This document shows, in pieces, positions 34,583 through 43,559 of a DNA stretch of 64,000 nt. Numbering within the stretch: the first letter of the stretch is position 1; each line of letters opens with the position of its first letter. The notes below the pieces were generated by a model, which saw nothing but the letters and a program-made list of their open reading frames with translations, did not search any database and was not told the DNA's origin. Origin of the DNA: Mucilaginibacter rivuli (GTDB taxonomy: Bacteria > Bacteroidota > Bacteroidia > Sphingobacteriales > Sphingobacteriaceae); the NCBI RefSeq assembly GCF_019391655.1, contig NZ_JAHXPQ010000002.1, positions 682,001 to 746,000 of the forward strand. The letters are read 5' to 3'. The position numbers and the translations under genes were made by a program.

Positions 34583-36055
34583 ATGCACTTAGCAAAATTA
34601 AAACAATACTTACTGATACTGCTTGCTTTAAGCAGTATGGCGTTACAGGCCCAAACAAAGGCAACACCACCACGCGATTTTTATATCACCACCTTTGGCG
34701 CGGTAGCAGATGCTAAAAAAGATAATGCCGTGGCTATTCAAAAAGCTATTGATGCCTGTAACAAAGCAGGAGGGGGCAGGGTAATTGTACCGGCCGGAAA
34801 ACGGTTTATGAGCGGACCTTTTGACCTAAGATCGAATATTGAATTTGTAGTGGAGGTAAACGCGGTAGTTATTGCAAACCCCGATGAACATGTGTACAAA
34901 AAAAGCGCTTTCAGGAATAATGCAGGCGAAGGTACCATCTGGATAGGCGGCGAAAACTTAAGCGATGTTACCCTAAGCGGGGCAGGTTGCCTTGATGGCA
35001 ATGGCATTTCTTTTATGGGTGCCGAACTGGAAGATTCGTATGTGTTAAAGCCTTTTAACGTGATAGATCCACGGCCGCACCTGCTTACCATTATAGGCGG
35101 TAAAAATATTCGTATCCGCGATCTCACTATTCGTAACTCAGCGTATTGGACAGTGCATTTGGTTGGCTGTAATGATGTAGCGATAGATAATATCACTTTA
35201 CTAAACGCCTTAAAAGTTAGGAACAGTGATGGTATCGATCTTGATCACAGTAAAAATGTACGTATCAGTAACTGCTATATCGAGTCGGGCGATGATTGCA
35301 TTTGCCTGAAAAACCGCCGGGAGTTTGAAGAATTTGGCCCTTGCGAAAACATTACAGTAAATAACTGCACCATGACATCACGCTCATGCGCTATCAAGAT
35401 AGGTTCAGAAAACATGGACCGTATCAGCCATGTGGTCATCAGTAATTGTATCATTAAAAACAGCAACCGCGGCATAGGTATACAAAATCGGGACGAAGGC
35501 ACCGTGAGCGATGTGACATTTTCTAATATCGTTATCGATTCGCACCTCTTCTCCGATGTTTGGTGGGGCAAGGCGGAGCCTATTTATGTAACAGCTTACA
35601 GGCGGGCCAACGGCAATAACAAAGATGCCAACTGGCGTTTCCCCAAAGGAAAAACTGAAGGGAGTGTAGGAAAGGTTAGTCGTATTTATTTTAGCAATGT
35701 TAAAGGTGTAAGCGAAAACGGTATTTACGTGGGCGCCGAGTCGGCCGATAAAGTATCCGATATAGTGTTTGACCAGGTTGATATTTTTATCAATAAAACT
35801 ACAAGTATACCCGGCGGTATTTATGATCGCCGTCCCGCTAAGGTAGATGGGCTGCTTTCTGCCGGAACTTCGGGCTTTTACCTGGATAATGCAGCCAATA
35901 TCACCATTCGCAACAGTTCGGTAAACTGGGGCGATAACCGCCCTGAATATTACAAGCATGTGCTTGAGGGGCATGGCGTAATTAATTTAAAAACAATCAA
36001 CCTGAATGGCACTTCGGCTTTTCCGGAGCGTATAGAGGCCATCATAAACCATTAA
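34583..36055 (+). CDS. GH28 family beta-helix hydrolase, first copy
   Basis: The 490-residue secreted protein (signal about 1-23, ALQAQ) is a right-handed beta-helix of the polygalacturonase family. The start FYITTFGAVADAKKDNAVAIQKAID and later NSDGIDLDHSKN and SGDDCICLK supply the three catalytic aspartates of GH28. The usual G-H-G is replaced by SCAIKIGSE, and the R-I-K motif by RGIGIQNR, so the substrate need not be plain polygalacturonan. It is read 6 bp after the first GH92 and 1 bp before the second, hence tightly co-translated. It likely removes an alpha-linked uronic acid; the identity is unknown. Confidence 0.9.
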   Translation: MHLAKLKQYLLILLALSSMALQAQTKATPPRDFYITTFGAVADAKKDNAVAIQKAIDACNKAGGGRVIVPAGKRFMSGPFDLRSNIEFVVEVNAVVIANPDEHVYKKSAFRNNAGEGTIWIGGENLSDVTLSGAGCLDGNGISFMGAELEDSYVLKPFNVIDPRPHLLTIIGGKNIRIRDLTIRNSAYWTVHLVGCNDVAIDNITLLNALKVRNSDGIDLDHSKNVRISNCYIESGDDCICLKNRREFEEFGPCENITVNNCTMTSRSCAIKIGSENMDRISHVVISNCIIKNSNRGIGIQNRDEGTVSDVTFSNIVIDSHLFSDVWWGKAEPIYVTAYRRANGNNKDANWRFPKGKTEGSVGKVSRIYFSNVKGVSENGIYVGAESADKVSDIVFDQVDIFINKTTSIPGGIYDRRPAKVDGLLSAGTSGFYLDNAANITIRNSSVNWGDNRPEYYKHVLEGHGVINLKTINLNGTSAFPERIEAIINH

Positions 36056-36056
36056 C

Positions 36057-38351
36057 GTGAGCAAATATTTTTCATACCGTTGGGTTATCATTATAGCCCT
36101 GCTTTTAGCCCCTTCTGCGGGCATCGCGCAAGCAAATAATTATAGCGGCTATATTGATCCTTTTATTGGATCGGAAGGGCAGGGGAATGTTTTTGTAGGG
36201 CCATCATGCCCATATGGTATGATAAAACCCGGCCCTGATGTAAACAGGGCCTCTAACAGCGGCTATTCTCCCGATCTGGATATTCCTTTATATGGCTTTA
36301 GCCAGGTACATGTTAGCGGTACGGGCGGCGGCCCCAAATACGGCAACATTGGATTAATGCCTTTTGCCGGTAACTACGATCAGATAAAGCAGGAATCGTT
36401 ACGTGCCGACGAACAAGCATCTGCAGGTTACTACAGCGTTTTATTGAAACAATACCATATAAAAACCGAAATAACCTGCACGCACAAGGTTGCCTTTTAC
36501 AAGTTTGGCTATCAGCCCGGAAGCCGCAAAGCGCTGAAAATTGATGCCGGTGATTTTTTAGGCGAAAAGCCGGTACCCGATTACCGCGAGGCACAACAGT
36601 TTGTAGGATCGGAGGTTGAGGTGATATCGAATACCGAGATAAGGGGCTACACCCGTATTCGTGGCGGTTGGAACAATGGCAGTGCCTATACTGTTTATTT
36701 TTGTGCCATTACGGATAAGCCTTTTAAATCCTTTAGCAGTTATAAAGATGGCAAGCTATACCCTAACGTTAAGGTGCAGATAGATAATGGTACCAAAACA
36801 GGCGTACTGCTTTATTTTGACGACGCTACCGAACAGCAGATACAGGTTAAAGTAGGGATATCTTTTATCAGCACCTTAAAGGCACGGCAAAATATTGATG
36901 AGGAGGTACCGCATTGGAGTTTTGAAAAGGTGTTAAATCAGTGCCGCGACAGTTGGGAAAGCTTGTTAAAACGTGTAGAGATTACCGAACAAACACCGGC
37001 CGCACAAAAAAAGATGTTTTATACGGCCCTGTACCATACCATGCTGATGCCCGTAAACCGGACTGGCGAAAACCCCGGGTGGCAATCGGCATTGCCGTAT
37101 TATGATGATTTTTATGCTATTTGGGATACTTTCAGATCATCGGGCCCATTGATAACGCTGGTTGATCCGCAGCGCGAAACGGATATTGTAAATTCGCTGC
37201 TTAATATTTATCAGCGCGATGGTTATATGCCCGATGCCCGCAGCGGCAACAGTAACGGGCGTACCCAGGGCGGCTCAAATGCCGAGGTAATGATAGCCGA
37301 CGCGTATGTGAAAAAACTAAAGGGCATTAACTATAGCCTGGCCTTAGAGGCTATGGTGAAAGATGCGACCATACCGCCCGGAGGAAATGAAGAGAAGGAA
37401 GGCCGTGGCGGTTTAACGGATTACAATAGTTTAGGTTATGTATCAAACCGCTTTGTACGTGCCGGCAACCGCACAGTTGAATATGCCTATAACGATTATT
37501 GCCTGGCTGTTGTTGCCAAAGGCCTTAACCGTAACGGCGAATACCGCCGGTTTATGAAACAGGCAGATAACTGGCAGAACCTTTGGCGCCCGGTAACTGA
37601 CCATGGCGCTACGGGCTTTATTATGCCTAAAGACCCCGCCGGGCATTGGGTAGACAGCATTACCTGTGTGGAGAGCAACGGGCGGGTAACGGCCATTCCT
37701 TACACACCGCTGGCGCAGGACTGGCCCACATGTGTTTGCTGGTGGTGCGGCTTTTTTTACGAAGCCAGTTCGTGGGAGTACTCTTTTTATGTACCGCATG
37801 ATGTAGCTACTTTAATTAAAAGTTGCGGCGGAACACAGGCATTTAAAACCCGCTTAGATACATTTTTTAATAATGGGTATTATAATGTAGGCAACGAACC
37901 ATCGTTTTTAACACCCGATTATTACCATTGGATAGGTAAGCCGGGCTTGAGCAGTGAGCGCATCAGCCAGATCATTAAAACTAACTATAACGAAACCAGG
38001 AGCGGTTTACCGGGTAATGATGATTCGGGTGCCATGTCATCATGGTTGGCTTTCCACATGATGGGCTTGTATCCAAATGCAGGGCAATCGTATTATTTGA
38101 TCAATACGCCTTTATTGGTGCAAACTGTACTGCACCAGGCTGGTGGAAAGGATTTTAAAATAACAGCTAAAAACCACTCGGAGGTTAATAAGTATATACA
38201 GGCAGCCTGGCTAAATGGCAAAACGTTTGATCAATCATGGATAGAGCACCAGGAGCTATTGAATGGTGGCGAACTGGTGCTGCAAATGGGCCCCGTTGAA
38301 ACCGGGTGGGGAAGCCGTGTTTTGCCCCCTTCAAAGCCGGCTAATTATTGA
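36057..38351 (+). CDS. GH92 alpha-mannosidase, second copy
   Basis: This 764-residue secreted GH92 enzyme (signal 1-25, AGIAQA) starts at a GTG one base after the GH28 stop. The N-terminal YIDPFIGSEGQGNVFVGPSCPYGMIKPGPD (quoted as IDPFIGSEGQGNVF) is typical of the family. A likely general acid is Glu569 in YEASSWEYSFYVPHD, and the base region is GLPGNDDSGAMSSW. It belongs to the more canonical GH92 group and presumably acts on a different alpha-mannosyl linkage from the first copy. Its 3' end overlaps the convergent LacI gene by 11 bp. Confidence 0.93.
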   Translation: MSKYFSYRWVIIIALLLAPSAGIAQANNYSGYIDPFIGSEGQGNVFVGPSCPYGMIKPGPDVNRASNSGYSPDLDIPLYGFSQVHVSGTGGGPKYGNIGLMPFAGNYDQIKQESLRADEQASAGYYSVLLKQYHIKTEITCTHKVAFYKFGYQPGSRKALKIDAGDFLGEKPVPDYREAQQFVGSEVEVISNTEIRGYTRIRGGWNNGSAYTVYFCAITDKPFKSFSSYKDGKLYPNVKVQIDNGTKTGVLLYFDDATEQQIQVKVGISFISTLKARQNIDEEVPHWSFEKVLNQCRDSWESLLKRVEITEQTPAAQKKMFYTALYHTMLMPVNRTGENPGWQSALPYYDDFYAIWDTFRSSGPLITLVDPQRETDIVNSLLNIYQRDGYMPDARSGNSNGRTQGGSNAEVMIADAYVKKLKGINYSLALEAMVKDATIPPGGNEEKEGRGGLTDYNSLGYVSNRFVRAGNRTVEYAYNDYCLAVVAKGLNRNGEYRRFMKQADNWQNLWRPVTDHGATGFIMPKDPAGHWVDSITCVESNGRVTAIPYTPLAQDWPTCVCWWCGFFYEASSWEYSFYVPHDVATLIKSCGGTQAFKTRLDTFFNNGYYNVGNEPSFLTPDYYHWIGKPGLSSERISQIIKTNYNETRSGLPGNDDSGAMSSWLAFHMMGLYPNAGQSYYLINTPLLVQTVLHQAGGKDFKITAKNHSEVNKYIQAAWLNGKTFDQSWIEHQELLNGGELVLQMGPVETGWGSRVLPPSKPANY

Positions 38352-39354
38352 TCGTTGAGTTTCTTATGATAAGCGAAGATGGTATTACAATACTTTCTTC
38401 TTTCATTATCAAACCATTATTTCTTAACGATTTAAGTAGGATAGTTGCAGCGCTTTTTCCCATTTCAAACGCGGGTTGGGTAATGGTAGTTAAGCTGGGG
38501 CTCAAAATAATAGCCGTTGCCTGATTAGAAAAACAAACCACCTTTACCTGCTGCGGTATGTTAATATCAAGCTGTTGGCAAGCAAGGTAAATATCGGTGG
38601 TCAATTTCTCAACCGTAGCTATTATGCCATCAGGGCGGTTATCAGGCAACATCATTTCTTTTATTAACTCGTAATTACACGAAGCATCTTCAGTACACTC
38701 AATAATTCTGCAGTCGGCTTCGTTAAGGTTATGGTCGGCTATGGCTTTTGTAAAACCCCGGGCCCGTTCAGAAATTATTGATAAGTTGTTTGAGATAGAC
38801 AGCAGGATAATTTTGCTGCAACCCGCCTCAATTAAATGTTTTGTGGCGTTATACCCGCACTCAAAATCGTTGGTGGTTACTTTGGCTGTATCCAGGTCAT
38901 TGCAAACCCTGTCGAAAAAAACAACAGGGAGTTTCTTATTAAATTCCCGGATATGGTCGGCATCACTGGTTTCAACCGTTACCGACATGATAGCCCCATC
39001 AACCCTTCCATTGGTCAACTCCTTTAAAATAGCTTTTTCGCGGTCAAGTTTCTCGTGGGTTAAATAGATAAGCGCATGATAGCCTTTTTCCAACACAGCT
39101 TCTTCAATACCATTCAGCGCCAGCGAAAAAAAGCTATCGGCTACTTCGGGTATCACTACCGCAATGGTTTTGCTTTTATTACGCCGTAAGCTTCCCGCGT
39201 AGGCATTAGGAACGTAGTTTAACTCCTCGGCCAAAGCAAGTACCCTCTTCTTGGTGCTGTCGCTTATTTCATGACTGTCACACAGTGCTTTAGATATCGT
39301 AGCAGTTGATAACTGTAATTTTTCGGCCAATAATTTAATTGTGACTGTGCTCAT
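38341..39354 (-). CDS. LacI-family transcriptional regulator of the locus
   Basis: The 337-residue protein has an N-terminal helix-turn-helix (TIKLLAEKLQLSTATISKAL, residues 5-24) and the hinge-helix region VPNAYAGSLRRNKSKTIAVVIP. A periplasmic-binding-protein-like sensor domain follows (about 65-335). It should bind palindromic sites with a central CG; such a site lies 47-68 bp upstream of its own start and another in front of the GH92 operon. It is divergent from the inositol oxygenase-susCD operon, so auto-control and control of the locus by a sugar or inositol-glycan breakdown product is inferred. The effector is unknown. Confidence 0.93.
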   Translation of the reverse strand: MSTVTIKLLAEKLQLSTATISKALCDSHEISDSTKKRVLALAEELNYVPNAYAGSLRRNKSKTIAVVIPEVADSFFSLALNGIEEAVLEKGYHALIYLTHEKLDREKAILKELTNGRVDGAIMSVTVETSDADHIREFNKKLPVVFFDRVCNDLDTAKVTTNDFECGYNATKHLIEAGCSKIILLSISNNLSIISERARGFTKAIADHNLNEADCRIIECTEDASCNYELIKEMMLPDNRPDGIIATVEKLTTDIYLACQQLDINIPQQVKVVCFSNQATAIILSPSLTTITQPAFEMGKSAATILLKSLRNNGLIMKEESIVIPSSLIIRNSTINN

Positions 39355-39400
39355 TAAATAGCGTGATAACGATCAGGTTTAATAGTGCAATATATCACTT

Positions 39401-39422
39401 TTTACTTAAACGATTAAGTAAA
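39401..39422. promoter_or_regulatory. Predicted LacI-family operator, copy 1
   Basis: This is a near-perfect palindrome: arms TTTACTTAA (39401-39409) and TTAAGTAAA (39414-39422) around core ACGA. It lies between the divergent LacI gene and the inositol oxygenase gene. A 17/22 match lies at 32068-32089, and a half-site TTTACTTAAA lies at 40477-40486 just before susC. Confidence 0.7.
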
Positions 39423-39549
39423 TATTCTCGGGCCAAAACAAAAATGTAACAGCTTATTTACTCAACTTTATTCTCGGTAAGCCAATTATTACCCAAACCA
39501 ATTACTACTAATAATTTATTGTTTTAGTTAAAACAAAACATTTCTTGAT

Positions 39550-40440
39550 ATGAATAATACTAAAGGTACTGCCGTGAGCGAGAATGCAACACCGCTTTCT
39601 AATCTGGACGAATGGGAGGATGACGTACTTAGGCGTTACCCTGATCCTGCAAGCATTAATGAGGACAAAAAGGTAGAAGAGTTTAGAAACTACGAGGAAA
39701 CAGAAAAGGATGGTGTTAAGGAATTTTATCGGATTAACCACAAATTCCAGACATACGATTTTGTAACGCAAAAAAGAGACGAGTTTTTAAAGTTTGATAA
39801 AAAGGAGATGCCAATATGGGATGCTTTCGCCTTTTTAAATCAACTGGTGGATGACTCGGATCCGGATACGGATCTTGACCAGATGCAGCATTTACTGCAA
39901 ACATCCGAAGCGATACGTAACGATAAACACCCTGATTGGATGGTATTGGTAGGTTTGATACACGATATGGGTAAAACCTTATGCCTTTTTGGCGAACCAC
40001 AATGGGCTGTGGTTGGCGATACCTTCCCGGTAGGGTGCGCGTTTTCGGATAAGGTAGTTTACAGCGACTTTTTTAAGCACAACCCGGATATTAACGACAA
40101 GCGATTTAATACTGAGTTAGGCATATATAGCCGCCATTGCGGCTTAGATAATGTTACCATGTCATGGGGCCACGATGAATATGTTTACCACATGATGAAG
40201 GATCATATACCCGAACCTGGTTTGTATATGTTGCGTTACCACTCGTTTTACTCACAACACCGCGAACAGGCTTATAATCATTTAATGAGCGAGCATGATC
40301 ATGAAATGTTTAAATGGGTATCCCTGTTTAATCCGTACGATCTGTACTCAAAAAATCCGAATCAAAAAAGCTGGGAAGAGCTAAAGCCATATTATGAGGA
40401 CCTGGTGGCTAAGTATTTGCCTGCTACGCTAAAATTCTGA
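39550..40440 (+). CDS. myo-Inositol oxygenase
   Basis: This 296-residue cytoplasmic di-iron enzyme oxidises myo-inositol with O2 to D-glucuronate. All six metal ligands of the mammalian enzyme are matched: His114 (MQHLLQTSEAI), His138-Asp139 (GLIHDMGK), His208 (SWGHDEY), His231 (LRYHSFY) and Asp264 (NPYDLYSK). Further family blocks are INHKFQTYDFV and QWAVVGDTFPVGC. No signal peptide is present, so inositol must be imported first. It is the first gene of the plus-strand part of the locus, 48 bp before susC. Finding it at the head of a SusCD operon is unusual and points to an inositol-containing substrate. Confidence 0.95.
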   Translation: MNNTKGTAVSENATPLSNLDEWEDDVLRRYPDPASINEDKKVEEFRNYEETEKDGVKEFYRINHKFQTYDFVTQKRDEFLKFDKKEMPIWDAFAFLNQLVDDSDPDTDLDQMQHLLQTSEAIRNDKHPDWMVLVGLIHDMGKTLCLFGEPQWAVVGDTFPVGCAFSDKVVYSDFFKHNPDINDKRFNTELGIYSRHCGLDNVTMSWGHDEYVYHMMKDHIPEPGLYMLRYHSFYSQHREQAYNHLMSEHDHEMFKWVSLFNPYDLYSKNPNQKSWEELKPYYEDLVAKYLPATLKF

Positions 40441-40488
40441 TGCACACAATTAATAAACCAAATAAATGAACCCAATTTTACTTAAATC

Positions 40489-43400
40489 ATGAGATTAAAT
40501 CTTCAACTCAAAAAAAGGCAGTGGACGAGTTTACTCCTTTTTCTTCTATTCGTTTTTCAGCTTTCAACAAACTCCTTTGCACAATCGGGCAATATTACAG
40601 GCGTTGTGGTTGACAATAAAGGCGAAACTATTCCGGGTGTTACCGTAAAGGTAAAAGGTAAAACCGAGGCAGCGTCAACCGATGTTAAAGGCGCTTTCAG
40701 CATCGCTGCAAAAGCAGGTGATGTACTGGTGTTTAGTTCGGTGGGCTTTACAGCTAAAGAGGTAGTTGTTACTACCCAAAGTAAGTACAAAGTAGAGCTA
40801 ACCGATGCCAATACATCATTAAAAGAATTGGTTGTAGTAGGTTACGGCACCAGTACCCGTAAAACACTATCCAGCTCAATTACTACCGTTAAACCCGAAG
40901 ACCTGAACAAAGGTGCGATTGCCGACATTGGCCAATTGCTGCAAGGTAAGGTAGCGGGCTTAAACATTACCGCCAGCGGCGACCCTAATAAGCCGGCTGC
41001 TGTTATTATGCGTGGTGCATCAACCATTAACAGCCCCGGTGCTCCATTTTATGTAATAGATGGTATTCCAGGTGCTGATATTACCGCTGTTGCACCTGCC
41101 GATATTGCATCTATCGATGTATTGAAAGATGCCGCCGCGACAGCGATCTACGGTAACCGTGCCAGCAGTGGTGTTATTATGGTAACTACTAAACGTGGTA
41201 AAAAAGGGCAATCGCAGGTAGCATACAGCGGTTATGTTGCAATGGAAAAAGTAAGTAACAAACTTGACCTGATGAATGCCGACCAATTGCGCTCTTACGT
41301 TACCTCAAATGGTAGCTCATTCTCATCGGTTGATGATATTAACCCGGGCAAAATCAACACCGATTGGATGGCTGCTATTGAGCGTTCAACAGGCTTTTCG
41401 CACAATCATAACCTTTCGTTAACCGGTGGCGGTGAGCATAGCACTTATAGTGCCAGCCTTAATTACCTGAGTAAGCAAGGTATTTTAGCAGCAAGTTCAT
41501 TAGAGCGTGTTATAGGCCGCTTAAACCTTGATCAATATGCCTTAAATGATAAAATTAAATTTAGCTTAAGCTTGGCTAACTCAAGCAGTACCGCAAATAA
41601 CGAACCATTACAAAATGTGGTGTTGTTGCAGGCGGCTAAACGTTTGCCTATTTCGCCTATCACCAATGCTGATGGTAGCTATTTTGAAAACACAGGTCGT
41701 TTAAGCACAGGTTATTATAACCCACTTGCCCTGGTTGCCAATGCTCAGGATCAAACCAAATACACTGTAACAATGGCTGCCTTTAATACACAGATAAAAT
41801 TGCCATTGAGTTTAACTTACAATGTAAACCTATCATATCAAAAAACATCGGCCCTGCACGGTGAGTATTACGGCAGTTACTTTTTCCCCCTCTCCACAGG
41901 GTTTTACAACAATCCTGACCCGGGTATAGGTATATCACACTCCTTAGTAACTTTTCCCCAAAATGGTTCGGCTATACGCAGCGAATATGAAAATACCGCC
42001 AAAACGTTAGAGACTTTTTTGTCATGGAATAAATCATTTGGCGACCATTCGTTAACTGCAGTATTGGGTTATTCATACCTGGATAATATTTATGGAGATG
42101 GTTTAACATCATCAAGCGCCAACTTCCCTAATGATAACATCGGTTTTCAAAATTTATCATTAGGTAGCCCATACGCCCTTGCGAGTTACAGAATAAACGT
42201 TGGTGCCGACCGTACTTATGGCGAAACCTTACTGATTTCTGATTTCTTTAGGTTAAACTATAACTATAAAGACAAATACCTGTTCCAGGGCTCAATCAGG
42301 AAAGATGGCAGCTCTGTATTTGGCGATAACAATCACTGGGGATATTTTCCATCAATTGGTGTTGCCTGGAGGATAGGAGAGGAAGACTTTATGAAAAATC
42401 AGTCGCTGTTTTCTGATTTGAAATTACGTGCCAGCTATGGTAAAACAGGTAATTCGGCAGGTATTGATGCATACACCGCTAAGTTGGTTTATGTTAGTGC
42501 AGGCACATATTATAATAATGGACTACAGGTTGGCGCATATGCGCCAGGGCAAGGCGCAAACCCTGATCTAAAATGGGAAACAACTGCGACTTCGAACATT
42601 GGTGTTGATTTCGCGATACTTAAGGGCAAAGTTTCGGGCTCTGTTGATGTGTATAATAAAACTACTGACGGTATGCTGTTTTACTATTCGGTATCACCTA
42701 CGCTGGTTCCCGGCGGTCATATATGGGCAAACAGCGGTAGCATTAACAACAAAGGGATCGAGTTTAGCCTGACTGCCAACGCAATAAGTAAAAAGGATTT
42801 CAACTGGTCATCATCACTTAATTTAGCTTATAATAAGAATGTGATAAACAGTTTACAAGGTACCTATGGTAATAGTGATATGACCTTGTACTCTGATCCG
42901 GAAGGACCGGGCTTAACCAATGCTACCGTACAAGTATTGAAAGAAGGTATGCCCCTCGGCCAGTTTTATAGCTTTAAGTATGCAGGTAAAGATCCTTCAA
43001 CAGGCAAATCACTTTTCTATAAGGCGGATGGTACAACTACTACTCAACCGGCTATCAAAGCGGATTACTTTTTCTTAGGCAGCCCGCAGCCATCAGTATT
43101 AATGGGTTGGAGCAATAACTTTAACTACAAGCAATTTGATTTGAGTTTCTTTTTGAGGGGATCTTTTGGCGGCAAAATAATGAACGCCACCCGTGCCGAT
43201 CTGTCTTACGTTGCAAATGCTAACAACAATAATATTCTTAACAGCGCTTCGGGCGATAAAATGTCAGATGGTAGCAACAATTTTTACTCAGATAGATATT
43301 TAGAGAATGGCTCGTACGTACGACTGGATAATGCTACACTTGGTTATACTATAAAGAATCCTTTTACTAACGTAAGCAATATCAGGATGTATTTTACGGC

Positions 43401-43539
43401 TAATAATGTGTTTACTATTACTGGTTATAAAGGTATTGATCCTGAAATAAACCAGGGAGGTGCATCTCCGGGTGTTGATTATAATAACTTCTATCCCAAA
43501 ACACGCACTTTGTTACTCGGTTTTAACATATCGTTTTAA
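40489..43539 (+). CDS. SusC/RagA-type TonB-dependent glycan transporter
   Basis: The 1016-residue outer-membrane transporter has a signal peptide (about 1-32, TNSFAQ), a carboxypeptidase-regulatory-like domain (about 35-110), a TonB box region ELVVVGYGT, and a plug with GVIMVTTKRGKKG. A large barrel follows, ending in LLLGFNISF. With the SusD lipoprotein it imports oligosaccharides into the periplasm. It lies 48 bp after the inositol oxygenase and 20 bp before susD. A half-site of the predicted LacI operator lies immediately before its ATG. The substrate is inferred from the neighbouring enzymes only. Confidence 0.95.
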   Translation: MRLNLQLKKRQWTSLLLFLLFVFQLSTNSFAQSGNITGVVVDNKGETIPGVTVKVKGKTEAASTDVKGAFSIAAKAGDVLVFSSVGFTAKEVVVTTQSKYKVELTDANTSLKELVVVGYGTSTRKTLSSSITTVKPEDLNKGAIADIGQLLQGKVAGLNITASGDPNKPAAVIMRGASTINSPGAPFYVIDGIPGADITAVAPADIASIDVLKDAAATAIYGNRASSGVIMVTTKRGKKGQSQVAYSGYVAMEKVSNKLDLMNADQLRSYVTSNGSSFSSVDDINPGKINTDWMAAIERSTGFSHNHNLSLTGGGEHSTYSASLNYLSKQGILAASSLERVIGRLNLDQYALNDKIKFSLSLANSSSTANNEPLQNVVLLQAAKRLPISPITNADGSYFENTGRLSTGYYNPLALVANAQDQTKYTVTMAAFNTQIKLPLSLTYNVNLSYQKTSALHGEYYGSYFFPLSTGFYNNPDPGIGISHSLVTFPQNGSAIRSEYENTAKTLETFLSWNKSFGDHSLTAVLGYSYLDNIYGDGLTSSSANFPNDNIGFQNLSLGSPYALASYRINVGADRTYGETLLISDFFRLNYNYKDKYLFQGSIRKDGSSVFGDNNHWGYFPSIGVAWRIGEEDFMKNQSLFSDLKLRASYGKTGNSAGIDAYTAKLVYVSAGTYYNNGLQVGAYAPGQGANPDLKWETTATSNIGVDFAILKGKVSGSVDVYNKTTDGMLFYYSVSPTLVPGGHIWANSGSINNKGIEFSLTANAISKKDFNWSSSLNLAYNKNVINSLQGTYGNSDMTLYSDPEGPGLTNATVQVLKEGMPLGQFYSFKYAGKDPSTGKSLFYKADGTTTTQPAIKADYFFLGSPQPSVLMGWSNNFNYKQFDLSFFLRGSFGGKIMNATRADLSYVANANNNNILNSASGDKMSDGSNNFYSDRYLENGSYVRLDNATLGYTIKNPFTNVSNIRMYFTANNVFTITGYKGIDPEINQGGASPGVDYNNFYPKTRTLLLGFNISF

Positions 43540-43559
43540 AATAAATACTTAAAAAAGAC

